From Microglena sp. YARC (lineage: Eukaryota; Chlorophyta; Chlorophyceae; Chlamydomonadales; Chlamydomonadaceae), in assembly GCA_022414725.1 (NCBI GenBank), contig CM039464.1:1-64000 (forward strand): DNA of 64,000 nucleotides, in the 5' to 3' direction. The notes under the pieces were generated by a model. That model saw only the letters and a list, made by a program, of their open reading frames with translations, was not told where the DNA came from and did not search any database. Numbering within the stretch: the first letter of the stretch is position 1; the number at the start of each line of letters is the position of its first letter. The position numbers and the translations under genes are program-made. Shown piece by piece: positions 24,239-35,900 of the stretch.

Positions 24239-24869
24239 ATGGACTCAACTCGTTCCAAGGGTGGTCAGCAAACACTTATGAGCTGTAAGTCATGTAGCCT
24301 GGTACCGTCGCGTGCATTCGCCAACCCCAACTGCATTGCCGGCCACTTGACCCTGCTGCTAGTTGAAATTCACAGTCCCCTGCTGCCTTACGAACTCCAG
24401 ATCTGGTTCTACAACTTTGCATCCGCATGTGGAACAGTGGCAGCCCATCTGCATTGCTAGCCACTTGACCCCCTGCTGCTAGTTGAAATTCACAGTCCCC
24501 TGCTGCCTTACGAACTCCAGATCTGGTTCTGCAACTTTGCATCCACATGTGTAACAGTGCCAGCCCATCTGCATTGCCAGCCACTTGACCCCCTGCTGCT
24601 AGTTGAAATTCACAGTCCCCTTACGAACTCCAGATCTGGTTCTACAACTTTGCATCCACATGTGTAACAGTGGCAGCCCATCTGCATTGCTAGCCACTTG
24701 ACCCCCTGCTGGTGTAGATGAGGATGATGATGATGATGAGCTGAGTGAGCTCAGCAGTGAGAGTGATGAGTCCGATAGGGACCCCATCTCCGATGACGAT
24801 GAAGACATTGCTGGTATGCCTCCCCTGATGAATGACAACGAAGTGGACCCTTTCCTTGAGGGACTGTAG
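24239..24869 (+). CDS. Candidate small acidic protein, copy in block 2
   Basis: Exon 1 is 24239-24284 and the terminal exon 24718-24869, with the same splice signals. One codon in exon 1 differs (ATG for CTG, Leu to Met) and GAT replaces GAG near the start of the acidic run. Both keep the frame. Confidence 0.33.
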
Positions 24870-25470
24870 ATGCTGCAGCTTATTCCAAGTAGTAGCTGTC
24901 TAGGAATTATTTTGTCAAAATAAATAAACTTCTGTTGTGAATGCCAGATCTATTCCCAAGCTGGTGACATGTACATGACCAGGTTTTTCAGCTCTGCTTT
25001 ATGAAAGTTGACTGCAATGTGGCCTGCCAGTTAAGTTAAATTAAGGTGATGAAGTAGCTTAGCTATATATGAATTGGGGCTGTTGTCAGGCACATTTTAC
25101 AGTTTGGCTATAAATGGATGTATTACAACTCTCAATTCGTTTTTTTGTAAAAATGCCCCAAACTGTGACCTGAAAGTGGGGCAAAAAACCGGAAGGTAAA
25201 AAACCGAAAGTGCTGTCAAAACCGGAGGTTTGTTGAAAAAAGGAACAAAAAGTGCGGTATTAAAAGATTGCCAAAAAGTGGGCCGGAAGGGTAAAAAGAG
25301 AGTTCCGGTATGGCCAGCCAATCCCAGGAAGGCCATTGTCCTACCCTGGCAGCCCTAATCCCTCAGCCCTAAAACAGCCGCCGTCGCAATCTAACTTGAT
25401 ACGGTCAGATCATGGTGTGAAGTACGCCTTTCCTGGATCTTCCCGTAGGCTCAGTACTCATGGGGAAACC

Positions 25471-25554
25471 CTCTCTATAGCTCAGTTGGGAGAGCGCAGG
25501 ACTGAAGTTCAGTCATTAATCCTGAGGTCGTTGGTTCGATCTCGACTGGACACA
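25471..25554 (+). tRNA. tRNA-Phe(GAA)-like copy, first base changed
   Basis: It shares the TCGAC and GGACACA variants of the copy at 23284, and its first base is C instead of G, losing the 1-72 pair. The remaining arms and the intron are intact. It has no T run of four or more. Confidence 0.5.
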
Positions 25555-26426
25555 CGTATTTACAGGGTTTGGGGTACACGGTCTAGGGTTTAGGGTCTAG
25601 TTATAAATAATATCTAATTCCTCAACCGAAATCTTCACCCGACCAGCAAGCCCTCAGGGTAGAACAAACCGATCGGTATTCCGGTATTGGGTATTTGATG
25701 GTCGGTATACTGGAGCCCAAAATTCCCAATGTCGGTTTGCCGGAACTTTCTCGGGACTCCGTTCCGGTATGCACCGACCAAATCTGAGGGCGAGTTCCGG
25801 TCAGACCGACCGAAATTCGGCCAGGGTTTCCGGTATCCGACTCAGCTTTGTAGCTGAGTAGCTGTGTAGCTTTCATGGTGAGTGGTGCCCATGAGTTTCT
25901 GGACAGTTGAAACTTCGTCTTCCTTGACCTTCCCAACACCTGCCCTTATGGAAGAGGAAGATGAAAGCTCTTCCCTCCCTTTTAAACTTGCCCTGTTAGG
26001 GCTCCACTCGCCACAGAAATTTGAACCGAAACCGTGAGTATTTTATAGCCTGCACACTCCATTGCGCACTCGAGCTTCCCTGGAACCTCGCGTTTGTTGA
26101 AGCTACTTGGTGGTGCCGTTACCTCTTGCAGCAGCTTCTCCTCGGCCTTGATCCTTGAGTCTTTGACTGGCTCGTCGTATTTGTTGAAGCGAGACTTCAT
26201 CGCATCAGACGTTCGGCTCCTCGGCTCCTCGGCTCCTCACCTCCTCCTCGCATCTCCTCCTCCCCCTTCTCCCCTCCTCCTCCTCCTCCCTCGGCTCCTC
26301 GGATCTTCCCCTCCTCCTCGCTCCTACCCCTCCCTCTTCCCCCCTCCCCCTTCTGCTGCTGTCCTTGCGGACTTCTGAGCGCAAGGAACTGCAGGGCGTT
26401 ATTGCTCTTGGCGCCCTGATTGTCAT

Positions 26427-27061
26427 GGACTCAACTCGTTCCAAGGGTGGTCAGCAAACACTTCTGAGCTGTAAGTCATGTAGCCTGGTACCGTCGCGTG
26501 CATTCGCCAACCCCCAACTGCATTGCCGGCCACTTGACCCCTGCTGCTAGTTGAAATTCACAGTCCCCTGCTGCCTTACGAACTCCAGATCTGGTTTCTA
26601 CAACTTTGCATCCGCATGTGGAACAGTGGCAGCCCATCTGCATTGCTAGCCACTTGACCCCCTGCTGCTAGTTGAAATTCACAGTCCCCTGCTGCCTTAC
26701 GAAACTCCAGATCTGGTTCTGCAACTTTGCATCCACATGTGTAACAGTGCCAGCCCATCTGCATTGCCAGCCACTTGACCCCCTGCTGCTAGTTGAAATT
26801 CACAGTCCCCTTACGAACTCCAGATCTGGTTCTACAACTTTGCATCCACATGTGTAACAGTGGCAGCCCATCTGCATTGCTAGCCACTTGACCCCCTGCT
26901 GGTGTAGATGAGGATTGAGGATGATGATGAGCTGAGTGAGCTCAGCAGTGAGAGTGATGAGTCCGATAGGGACCCCATCTCCGATGACGATGAAGACATT
27001 GCTGGCATGCCTCCCCTGATGAATGAACAACGAAGTGGACCCTTTCCTTGAGGGACTGTAG
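26427..27061 (+). pseudogene. Acidic protein candidate, frame-broken copy
   Basis: The terminal exon (from 26908) has two single-base insertions (GGATTGAGG and GAATGAACAAC) relative to intact copies. Confidence 0.3.
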
Positions 27062-27662
27062 ATGCTGCAGCTTATTCCAAGTAGTAGCTGTCTAGGAATT
27101 ATTTTGTCAAAATAAATAAACTTCTGTTGTGAATGCCAGATCTATTCCCAAGCTGGTGACATGTACATGACCAGGTTTTTCAGCTCTGCTTTATGAAAGT
27201 TGACTGCAATGTGGCCTGCCAGATAAGTTAAATTAAGGTGATGAAGTACCTTAGCTATATATGAATTGGGGCTGTTGTTAGGCACATTTTACAGTTTGGC
27301 TATAAATGGATGTATTACAACTCTCAATTCGTTTTTTTGTAAAAATGCCCCCAAACTGTGACCTGAAAGTGGGGCAAAAAACCGGAAGGTAAAAAACCGA
27401 AGTGCTGTCAAAACCGGAGGTTTGTTGAAAAAGGAACAAAAAAGTGCGGTATTAAAAGATTGCCAAAAAGTGGGCCGGAAGGGTAAAAAGAGAGTTCCGG
27501 TATGGCCAGCCAATCCCAGGAAGGCCATTGTCCTACCCTGGCAGCCCTAATCCCTCAGCCCTAAAACAGCCGCCGTCGCAATCTAACTTGATACGGTCAG
27601 ATCATGGTGTGAAGTACGCCTTTTCCTGGATCTTCCAGTAGGCCCAGTACTCATGGGAAACC

Positions 27663-27751
27663 GTTTCTCTATAACTCAGTTGGGAGAGCGCAGGACTGAA
27701 GTTCAGTCATTAAATCCTGAGGTCGTTGGTTTCGATCCTCGACTGGAGACA
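27663..27751 (+). pseudogene. tRNA-Phe-like copy with scattered insertions
   Basis: It is 89 nt long, with single-base insertions in the acceptor stem, intron and T arm. It lies where indel noise rises towards the gap, so the lesions may be sequencing errors. Confidence 0.5.
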
Positions 27752-28279
27752 CGTATTTACAGGGTTTGGGGTACACGGTCTAGGGTTTAGGGTCTAGTTA
27801 TAAATAATATCTAATTCCTCAACCGAAATCTTCACCCGACCAGCAGCCCTCAGGGTAGAACAAACCGATCGGTATTCCGGTATTGGGTATTTGATGGTCG
27901 GTATACTGGAGCCCAAAATTCCAATGTCCGGTTTGCCGGAACTTTCTCGGGAGTCCCGTTCCGGTATGCACCGACCAAATCTGAGGGCGAGTTCCGGTCA
28001 GACCGACCGAAATTCGGCCAGGGTTTCCGGTCATCCGACTCAGCTTTTGTAGGCTGAGTAGCTGTGTAGCTTTCATGGTGAGTGGTGCCCATGAGTTTCT
28101 GGACAGTTGAAACTTCGTCTTCCTTGACCTTTCCCAACACCTGCCTTATGGAAGAGGAAGATGAAAGCTCTTCCCTCCTTTTAAACTTGCCCTGTTAGGG
28201 CTCCACTCGCCACAGAAATTTGAACCCGAAACCGTGAGTATTTTATAGCCTGCACACTTCCATTGCGCTACTCGAGCTT

Positions 28280-31200
28280 CTTTGGAACTCGCGTTTGTTG
28301 AAGGCTACTTGGTGGTGCCGTTAACCTCTTGCAGCAGCTTCTCCTCGGCTCTTGAGATCCTTGAGTCTTTGACTGGCTCGTCGTATTTTGTTGAAGCGAG
28401 ACTTCATCGCATCAGACGTTCGGCTTTCCTCGGCTCCTCGGCTCCTCACCTCCTCCTCGCATCCCTCCTCATCCTTCTCATCCCCTTCTCCAATTCTCTC
28501 CTTACCTCCTCCTCCTCCTCGGCTTATCCTCTCGGATCTTCCCGTCCTCTCGCTCCTACCCTCACCGCTCCTCCCCTCCCATCTCTTCCCCCTCCCCCTT
28601 CTGCTGCTGTCCTTGCGGACTTCTGAGCGCAAGGAAACTGCAGGGCGTTATTGCTCTTGGCGCATTTCTGATTGTCATGGACTCAACTCGTTTCCAAGGG
28701 TTTCTCTCAGCAAACACTCTGTAGCTGTAAGTCATGTAGCCTTTTCTGCATCCCTGGTACCGTCGCTTGCTGCTCTATTCGCCAACCCCTCCAACTGCAT
28801 TGCCGGCCACTTGACCCCCTGCTGCTAGTTGAAATTCACAGTCCCCTGCTGCCCTTACGAACTCCAGATCTGTGTTCTACACTATTTGCATCCGCACATG
28901 TGGAACAGTGGCAGCCCATCTGCATTGCTAGCAACCTGACCCCACTTGCTCATCCCTGCTAGTTGTTGAAATTCACATCGTCCCCTGCTGCCTTACGACA
29001 CTCCCAGATCTGGTTTCTGCAACTTTGCATCCACATGTTGTAAGAGTGCCCAGCCACTCTCGATTCCCCCCTGCTGCTAGCTTGAATATTCTCACAGTCT
29101 CCATCCCTTGCATTGCCAGCCACTTGACCCCCTGCTGCTAGTTGAAATTCACAGTCCCCTTTCACGAACTCCAGATCTGGTTCTACAACTTTGCATCCAC
29201 AATGTCCTTGTAACAGTGGCATGCCACCACATATAGACTGCATTGTGCTAGCCACTTGACCCCTCCTGCTGGTGTAGATGAGGATTGATGATGATGATGA
29301 GCTGAGTGAATAGATCATTCAGCAGTGTGCAGAGTGATGAGTCCGATCAGGGACCCCATCTCCGTATGACGATGAAGACCATTGCTGATTCGCATCTGCT
29401 CCCACTGATGAATGACAAATCGAAGTGGCCCTTTCCTTGACATGGACTGTAGATGGCTGCAGCGGGGTGGACTTCCAAGTAGTATGCTGTCTAGGAATCC
29501 TATTTTGTCAAAATATAAAACAACTTCTGTTGTGAATGCCAGATCTATTCCAAGCTGGTGACCATGGTACTGCATGACCAGGTTTTTAAACTCTGCTTTA
29601 GGTGAAGTTGAACTGCAATGTGCGCTCATCCTCCCTGCCAGATTAAAGTCTAATCATCTAAAGGCTGCATAAGTATAGCCTTTACTCCTATAATGAATTG
29701 CGGACGTTCTGTTGTCCATAGGCACATTACAGTTTGGCATTATAATGATGTATATAACAACTCCTCTCAATTCGTTTTTTCTGTAAAAATTCGCCCCCCA
29801 TAACTGGATTCCTGGCAATGTGGTGGGCAAACAAACCGATACTGAAACAAACTCGACAGTGCTGTCAAAACCGGAGGTTGTTTGAAAAATCAGGAATCCA
29901 TAACCATACAGTGCAGTCTACTCTAAAATTCGCTCACAAAAGTGGGCCGAAGGGTAAAAATGAGAGTTCCTCGGCTTATTGGCTACCCACATTCCATGGC
30001 CTCAAAGGCCATTGTCCTACCCTTCACTCGGCAGCCCTCAAATCCCTCAGCCATCCATTATAAACAGCCGACTCCTTCCCGTCCGCAATCTAACTTGATA
30101 CTGGTCAGAATCATCCGTGTGCCTCTCAAAGTATCGGCCCTTGTCCTTGGATCTTGCGAGTAGGCTCAGAACTCATTGGGGAAACCTCCTCTAATAAGCT
30201 ATACATAGTTGGCCGCCACTGAGCCAGTACTGAAGTTCAGTCTATTCATCTTCCTGAGCGTGTTGGGGTCTATCGACTCGACTGGAGACACTTTATAGCG
30301 GGTCTTGTCATCGTACCGTGGTCTTAGGCATCGGCTTTTACGGGTTCTAGTTATTAAGCATTAATACTCTAATTCCTTCAAATCGCCTAACTTCTTCACA
30401 TTCCGTACCAGCAGATCCCTCAGGTGCTAGAACAAAGACGATCGTGCTTAACTTCCTTCCTGGCTATTGGGTATATTATCATGCGTCTGGATCCTCTATA
30501 CTGGATTGCCAAAATTCCCAATGTCGTTTCCGGAACCTTTCTCGGGAGTCCGTTTCCGAGGTATGCACCGACCAAATCTAGATGGCGCGCTTCCCGGTCA
30601 GACCGACGAAATTCTCCTCGGCCAGGAGTTTCCTCTCCTCGGTATTCCGACCTCAGCCTCTTTTGTTATGTAATCTGAGCTCAGCTGTGTCAGCTCTTTC
30701 ATGGTGATTGGTCGCTCCCATGAGTTCTCTGGACATGTTTGAGACTTCGTCTTTCCTTGTCCCCTTTCCCATACTGCCCTTATGGAAGAGCGAAGATGAA
30801 GCATCTTCCCCTCCTCTTTTTAAACTCTGCCCTGTTGGGCCACCACTCGCAACTCAGAAATTATGAACCGACAACCTTGTGACGTATTTAATAGGCCTGC
30901 ACACTTCCATTTGCGCACTCTGAGCTCTCTCTTAGAACCTACGCGTTTGGTTGAAAGCTACTTGAGTTGTCTCGCCTCCGTTACCTCTTGCAGCAGCTTA
31001 CTCCTCGCCTTGATCCTTGGTTCTTGACTGGCTTCGTCGTCTCATTTTGTCTGAGCGAGACATTCTATCTGCATCCTACCGTTCGGCTCTTCCTCGGCTC
31101 CTCGGCTCCTCCCCTCCTTCCCTGCCAATATCTCCTCCTCCCTAATCCTTATCCCTCATTCCCTCCTCTATGTAACCTCATCCTCATCCCTTCATATTTT

Positions 31201-31287
31201 CTCCCCCTTCCTACCTCTCCTCCTCGGACTCCTCGGATCTTCCCTCTTCCTCGGCTCCTACCCCTCCCTCTTCCCCCTCCTCCCCCT
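28280..31287. other. Indel-rich, probably unpolished sequence left of the gap
   Basis: The unit can be followed but has frequent 1-5-base insertions (CTC, ATC, CAT, TCCTC). The tRNA-to-tRNA distance here grows to about 2520 bp. Every reading frame is broken. The pattern fits raw long-read sequence next to a gap better than biological decay. Confidence 0.6.
30186..30290 (+). pseudogene. tRNA-Phe-like copy in low-quality sequence
   Basis: The tRNA can be traced through ACTGAAGTTCAGT and CGACTGGAGACA, but many insertions disrupt every arm. It is kept only to mark the unit's position. Confidence 0.4.
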
Positions 31288-32287
31288 NNNNNNNNNNNNN
31301 NNNNNNNNNNNNNNNNNNNNNNNNNNNNNNNNNNNNNNNNNNNNNNNNNNNNNNNNNNNNNNNNNNNNNNNNNNNNNNNNNNNNNNNNNNNNNNNNNNNN
31401 NNNNNNNNNNNNNNNNNNNNNNNNNNNNNNNNNNNNNNNNNNNNNNNNNNNNNNNNNNNNNNNNNNNNNNNNNNNNNNNNNNNNNNNNNNNNNNNNNNNN
31501 NNNNNNNNNNNNNNNNNNNNNNNNNNNNNNNNNNNNNNNNNNNNNNNNNNNNNNNNNNNNNNNNNNNNNNNNNNNNNNNNNNNNNNNNNNNNNNNNNNNN
31601 NNNNNNNNNNNNNNNNNNNNNNNNNNNNNNNNNNNNNNNNNNNNNNNNNNNNNNNNNNNNNNNNNNNNNNNNNNNNNNNNNNNNNNNNNNNNNNNNNNNN
31701 NNNNNNNNNNNNNNNNNNNNNNNNNNNNNNNNNNNNNNNNNNNNNNNNNNNNNNNNNNNNNNNNNNNNNNNNNNNNNNNNNNNNNNNNNNNNNNNNNNNN
31801 NNNNNNNNNNNNNNNNNNNNNNNNNNNNNNNNNNNNNNNNNNNNNNNNNNNNNNNNNNNNNNNNNNNNNNNNNNNNNNNNNNNNNNNNNNNNNNNNNNNN
31901 NNNNNNNNNNNNNNNNNNNNNNNNNNNNNNNNNNNNNNNNNNNNNNNNNNNNNNNNNNNNNNNNNNNNNNNNNNNNNNNNNNNNNNNNNNNNNNNNNNNN
32001 NNNNNNNNNNNNNNNNNNNNNNNNNNNNNNNNNNNNNNNNNNNNNNNNNNNNNNNNNNNNNNNNNNNNNNNNNNNNNNNNNNNNNNNNNNNNNNNNNNNN
32101 NNNNNNNNNNNNNNNNNNNNNNNNNNNNNNNNNNNNNNNNNNNNNNNNNNNNNNNNNNNNNNNNNNNNNNNNNNNNNNNNNNNNNNNNNNNNNNNNNNNN
32201 NNNNNNNNNNNNNNNNNNNNNNNNNNNNNNNNNNNNNNNNNNNNNNNNNNNNNNNNNNNNNNNNNNNNNNNNNNNNNNNNNNNNNNN
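31288..32287. other. Assembly gap, exactly 1,000 N
   Basis: A round-number run of N is a placeholder for unknown length. Array sequence lies on the left and a plus-strand Copia fragment on the right, so the join is unproven. Confidence 0.98.
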
Positions 32288-33400
32288 GACAGGAGGGGTC
32301 TCAGACTGGCTATGCTGTGCTTGCTGCCGAGTGCCTGGTGAACGTGATGAGCAAAGGCAGCCACGTTGCCATTAGCTCTAGTGACGGCTGAGTATTCAGG
32401 CCCTGGGCTCAGGCTTGCCAGGGAGGTGCAGATTGGTTGAAGAAGTTTGACGGTTGATCTGGGTTCTGCCTTGTACCAATGGTTACATCATTCAGGGTGA
32501 CAACTAGGGGTCTCGAGTTGGGCCAATGACTGGCAGCTGATTCCTCGCAGCAAGCACATTTGATGTGATTCATCACCTATATTCAGGAGCTGGTGCGAGG
32601 ATGGCAGACTGGAGGTGTCCTATGCTTAACACTAAGGACAACTGTGTTGACCCCTTCACCAAGCCCCTTAATCCTGCTGTGTTCTGGCGGTTTGTCCGTA
32701 TGCAGGGAATGACCGCTTCTCCTTAGGGGTCATTTATTTTTCGGTTACATCAGTATCTTTGCGTTATCTTGTTTGGCATTTAGGTCCTATTCCCGGATCG
32801 GGTTTCTATACCGTTGTTACCCATCCTTGATATCCGGTTTTTCATCCTTTTCTAGTTGGCAAAATTTGTTTTTGCCTTGTTTCATTCCTTCCTACTAACC
32901 CCTTTGGTTCATGTGAATTCTCTCGAGAATTTGGAGTTCTTTGATTTTTTATTTTTTTATTATCTGTTCCGATATTACGTTCTATATCCCCACGTGGCCC
33001 ATAGGTCTGGAAGTAGTAGTATTGTATGTACACTGAGTCATAAGTGGGTAATCAGATGAATTCGTGTGCTCTCAATCGTTTTATGGAACTTTTATGACTA
33101 TATGTCTTCTTGAACTATCGGCTTTGACCAGTACCATGCAGTCCCTAACTGGGCGATCTTCATTGACATCGAAGTGACAGCTTCTTATATCTGCAGTCAC
33201 ACCGTCTCTTAGAACGGCTGCCTTTATAGCTTGACCCTTATAGTTCCAGCTTGCCCACTGAGCACACCCCTATACTCCGCCTCTCTGGCCTGTATTTGGT
33301 CTCTCTCTCGGTGGCTTCTGAAGTTAGTCGTTTCCTGTATTAGATTTTGGCGCGGCTTGCCTCGCAGGAGAATTTGGCCTCTTCGTGTCTGAATCGGGGG
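32288..33400 (+). mobile_element. Plus-strand Copia 3' fragment (copy B1), noisy
   Basis: It starts at the gap inside RNase H (SQTGYAVLAAECLVN, MSKG, AISSSDG), continues to CVDPFTKPLNPAVFWRF-like sequence with many indels (about 32640-32726), then a 3' untranslated region and LTR-like sequence from about 33049 (ATCAGATGAATTCG). Orientation is opposite to the A and C elements. The right end is not clear. Confidence 0.65.
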
Positions 33401-35900
33401 CAACTAAGTCATGGAGGAATTAATTGTCGTCTAGTCGATTATACCTTTTTTCTCTAAACTGTTAAGTTTTTTTTGTATGACTTTGTGTATCTGGCCATGT
33501 TACGTGTGCTGGTTTCGGAGTAAGAGAGTTCTAATTTGTGGATGTGCCAGGGCTTGCTCATCAATAGTGAAGGCCTTAGTCATAGGGTGCCAGAGCCGCA
33601 TCTGCATGCATTATCATAATCCCTAGCTTGTTTCGGTTTGACATGATACGTTAACTTGACTCTGATGGCTCGCAGGTGTCTATCATACCGTCTCTCAGTA
33701 CGTGTTAGCATTTGTTAGTTGTGTGGTAACAGTTGGTATCATATGCACCGCGCATAGCTTCTACAGCAGAATGTGCACTTCTATGACTCCCTTGTCCCCG
33801 TCTAAAGCCAGTACCTCTTCCTTGTCGCGTGCTTACTGTATTCTAGCTACCTTGCACCAGGCTGATGTTTCGTTTTCTGTCGTATCCTGTCCAGGTTTCT
33901 GTTCACCTACCTTCCTCTGGTGGGCACAAGTTGCTCTTTATTTGGTTATTCACCTGAGCTTCATTTAACTACAGCCCTTAGGGTCTCTTTAACTAGTCTT
34001 TTATCTAGCTATACCTTTGTGATGAAGGTCTGATGCAGAGTCTATGATCGGGCGATCTGTGTTTGCTGCCGGCTTTGCCTGGAACTGACATATGGTATGA
34101 GCAAGGGCAACCACTTTGAATTAGTCTAGTGAGGGAAGTATCAGTCCTGGCTCTATGTCTCCAGAGTTCTCGAATGTTGTAGAGTGACGAGCATGATCTG
34201 GGTCGCTGGACTGACATGACCAGGTACACTTAGGGTTCTGGTGGGCCAAGACTGGAGCTTTCCTCGCGCAGACACATTGATGTGATTTTATCATCATATT
34301 AATAATACATACATTACATGTTAAAAGTTCTACTGACACGCGGAGTTGTATGAGACTCTGTGCTTTAACAAAAGAAAAGCACCACAAAGGCAAAAAAAAT
34401 CTGCATTACCTCGGGGCATAGACTTGTGTGTCTAGACAAACAACAGAGCTCCAACCACCGTTTTGTGCGATAGGTTATTAAAGCTTAAAGCAGGACCCAG
34501 ATTCAGACCATCTTACGAGGTGGCGGATCGTAATGAACGGGCTAAAAGATCGAGAGACGTGCCTACAAAGTAGTAGAAAATATCTCTTCTTGCACATAAA
34601 AATTCAAGGTGGCTTTGGCTTGGCTTTGGTGCTCATGAAGCTCGGTCCATGTGGGGCTTCCGTCTTGGTTTCTTACAAGTAGAAAATGTACGCTAGGCCC
34701 AAAAGACTGGCTTTTTGTGCGTTTCTCAGTCATAAGGTTCGATGTTGTATGCTCGCATGATTTCCAACATTCCATACGTTTAGCTTGTATCTCAACAGCT
34801 ATAAACTATCATGTAACAGTCTTGGTACGAGTGCGAATATCTTATAAAAGGCACCAAAATATGCATTTATTCAGTTGTTGTGACACATAGTTTGATCAGC
34901 TTGTCTACTTGATGGCTGGGATTGTGTCTTATCCGCACCTCAATTTCTTTCCTGTTTCGCCCCGGAAATGGACTAAGCTTCTAGATGTGACGTGCTATAT
35001 GATGAATAGTTGGATCCTTGCTAGCTTAGGCGGATGCTAGAGTGATCGATGTGCATTGCTACGTGATGCGTGTTGGCTTGCAACCATGTTTGGGTGGTGA
35101 TGGCGTCTGGGTTTTGTGAACTGCTGTAGTGATAGCCGGTGGATGGCTGCGTAACCTTTTGTATCGGAGGTTTTACTATATCAGAGCTGGTGTCTAGGAT
35201 GCAGACTGGAGGTGGCTATGTTACACTAAGGACAAACTGTGCTGACTCCTTTCACCAAGCCCCTTGATCCTGCTTTTCTCTTTAGTCGTTATGGCAGGAA
35301 CTATGACCTTCTCTTAGGGTCATTTTTTTTTGTACTCATCGTTATCTTTGGTATATGTTTGCTTTAATTCCTATTTCGGATCGGTTTATATACCGTGTAC
35401 CCTTAATCGGTTTCATCCTTTCTACTGGCAAAATTTTTTATTGCCTGTTAATCTTCCTCGAACCCTTTGGGTTTCTTTTGTTCTCTCGATTTGAGTTTTT
35501 ATTTTTTATTTTTTATTTCTACTATAGTCTACTCCCACATGCCATATCTTGGAGTAGTAAAGTTTGTACCTGCGTTCATAGGTGAGTTATCAGCATGATT
35601 CGGTGTCTCAATCGTTAATGACTTGGACTACTATTATCCTTTGAACTATCGCTCTACAGCACTGTTGCAGTTGCGTTTAGACTGTTTCACTCTTAACACA
35701 TGACAGCTTCTTAGGACTGCGTCCACATTACCTGAACTCGCTGTATAGCTACCCCTTATTAGGTTCCAGCTGCCGCCGCCTTTCCCCGCTGGGCCTTGGG
35801 ATGGTCTCAGCTATAGTAACGTTATTCTCGTCTCCGTGTATAGATGGCGCGTTGAACCGCGCAAGATCTATGTCCACTCTCGAACGGTATTAGCTGAATA
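33401..35900 (+). mobile_element. Plus-strand Copia 3' fragment (copy B2), noisy, with inserted DNA
   Basis: A second pass through the same element: eroded connection sequence (words of GALLYLATC..RPDISFA near 33800-33890), RNase H pieces (34000-34300), an unrelated ~850-bp stretch (about 34305-35155), the VEDGQ..TKDNCADPFTKPLDP end (35170-35280), an untranslated region and a 3' LTR. No frame is continuous. Part of the damage is probably sequencing error. Confidence 0.55.
35588..35900 (+). repeat. 3' LTR of Copia copy B2
   Basis: It begins TATCAGCATG and ends GCTGAATA, about 313 bp. It aligns loosely with the reverse complement of the other LTRs through CTATCGGCTC-like and ACAGCTTCTTA words. 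Confidence 0.5.

Larger units (their letters stand above)
20495..31287 (+). repeat. Tandem array block 2 of ~2.19-kb tRNA-Phe units
   Basis: Unit starts (tRNA 5' ends) are at 21363, 23284, 25471, 27663 and about 30186. The two clean units are 2187 and 2192 bp. The first part (20495-22320) is a degraded or hybrid unit containing LTR-like fragments. From about 28280 rightwards the unit is recognisable but filled with small insertions, often CTC, ATC or CATC, and the block runs into the N gap. These units share the TATAAAT and GGGCGAG variants of block 3 rather than those of block 1. Confidence 0.9.

Noticed and set aside
30967..32391. Long open frames crossing the gap (474 and 368 codons)
   Set aside because: They are made almost entirely of N; only the short RNase H end after 32288 has content.
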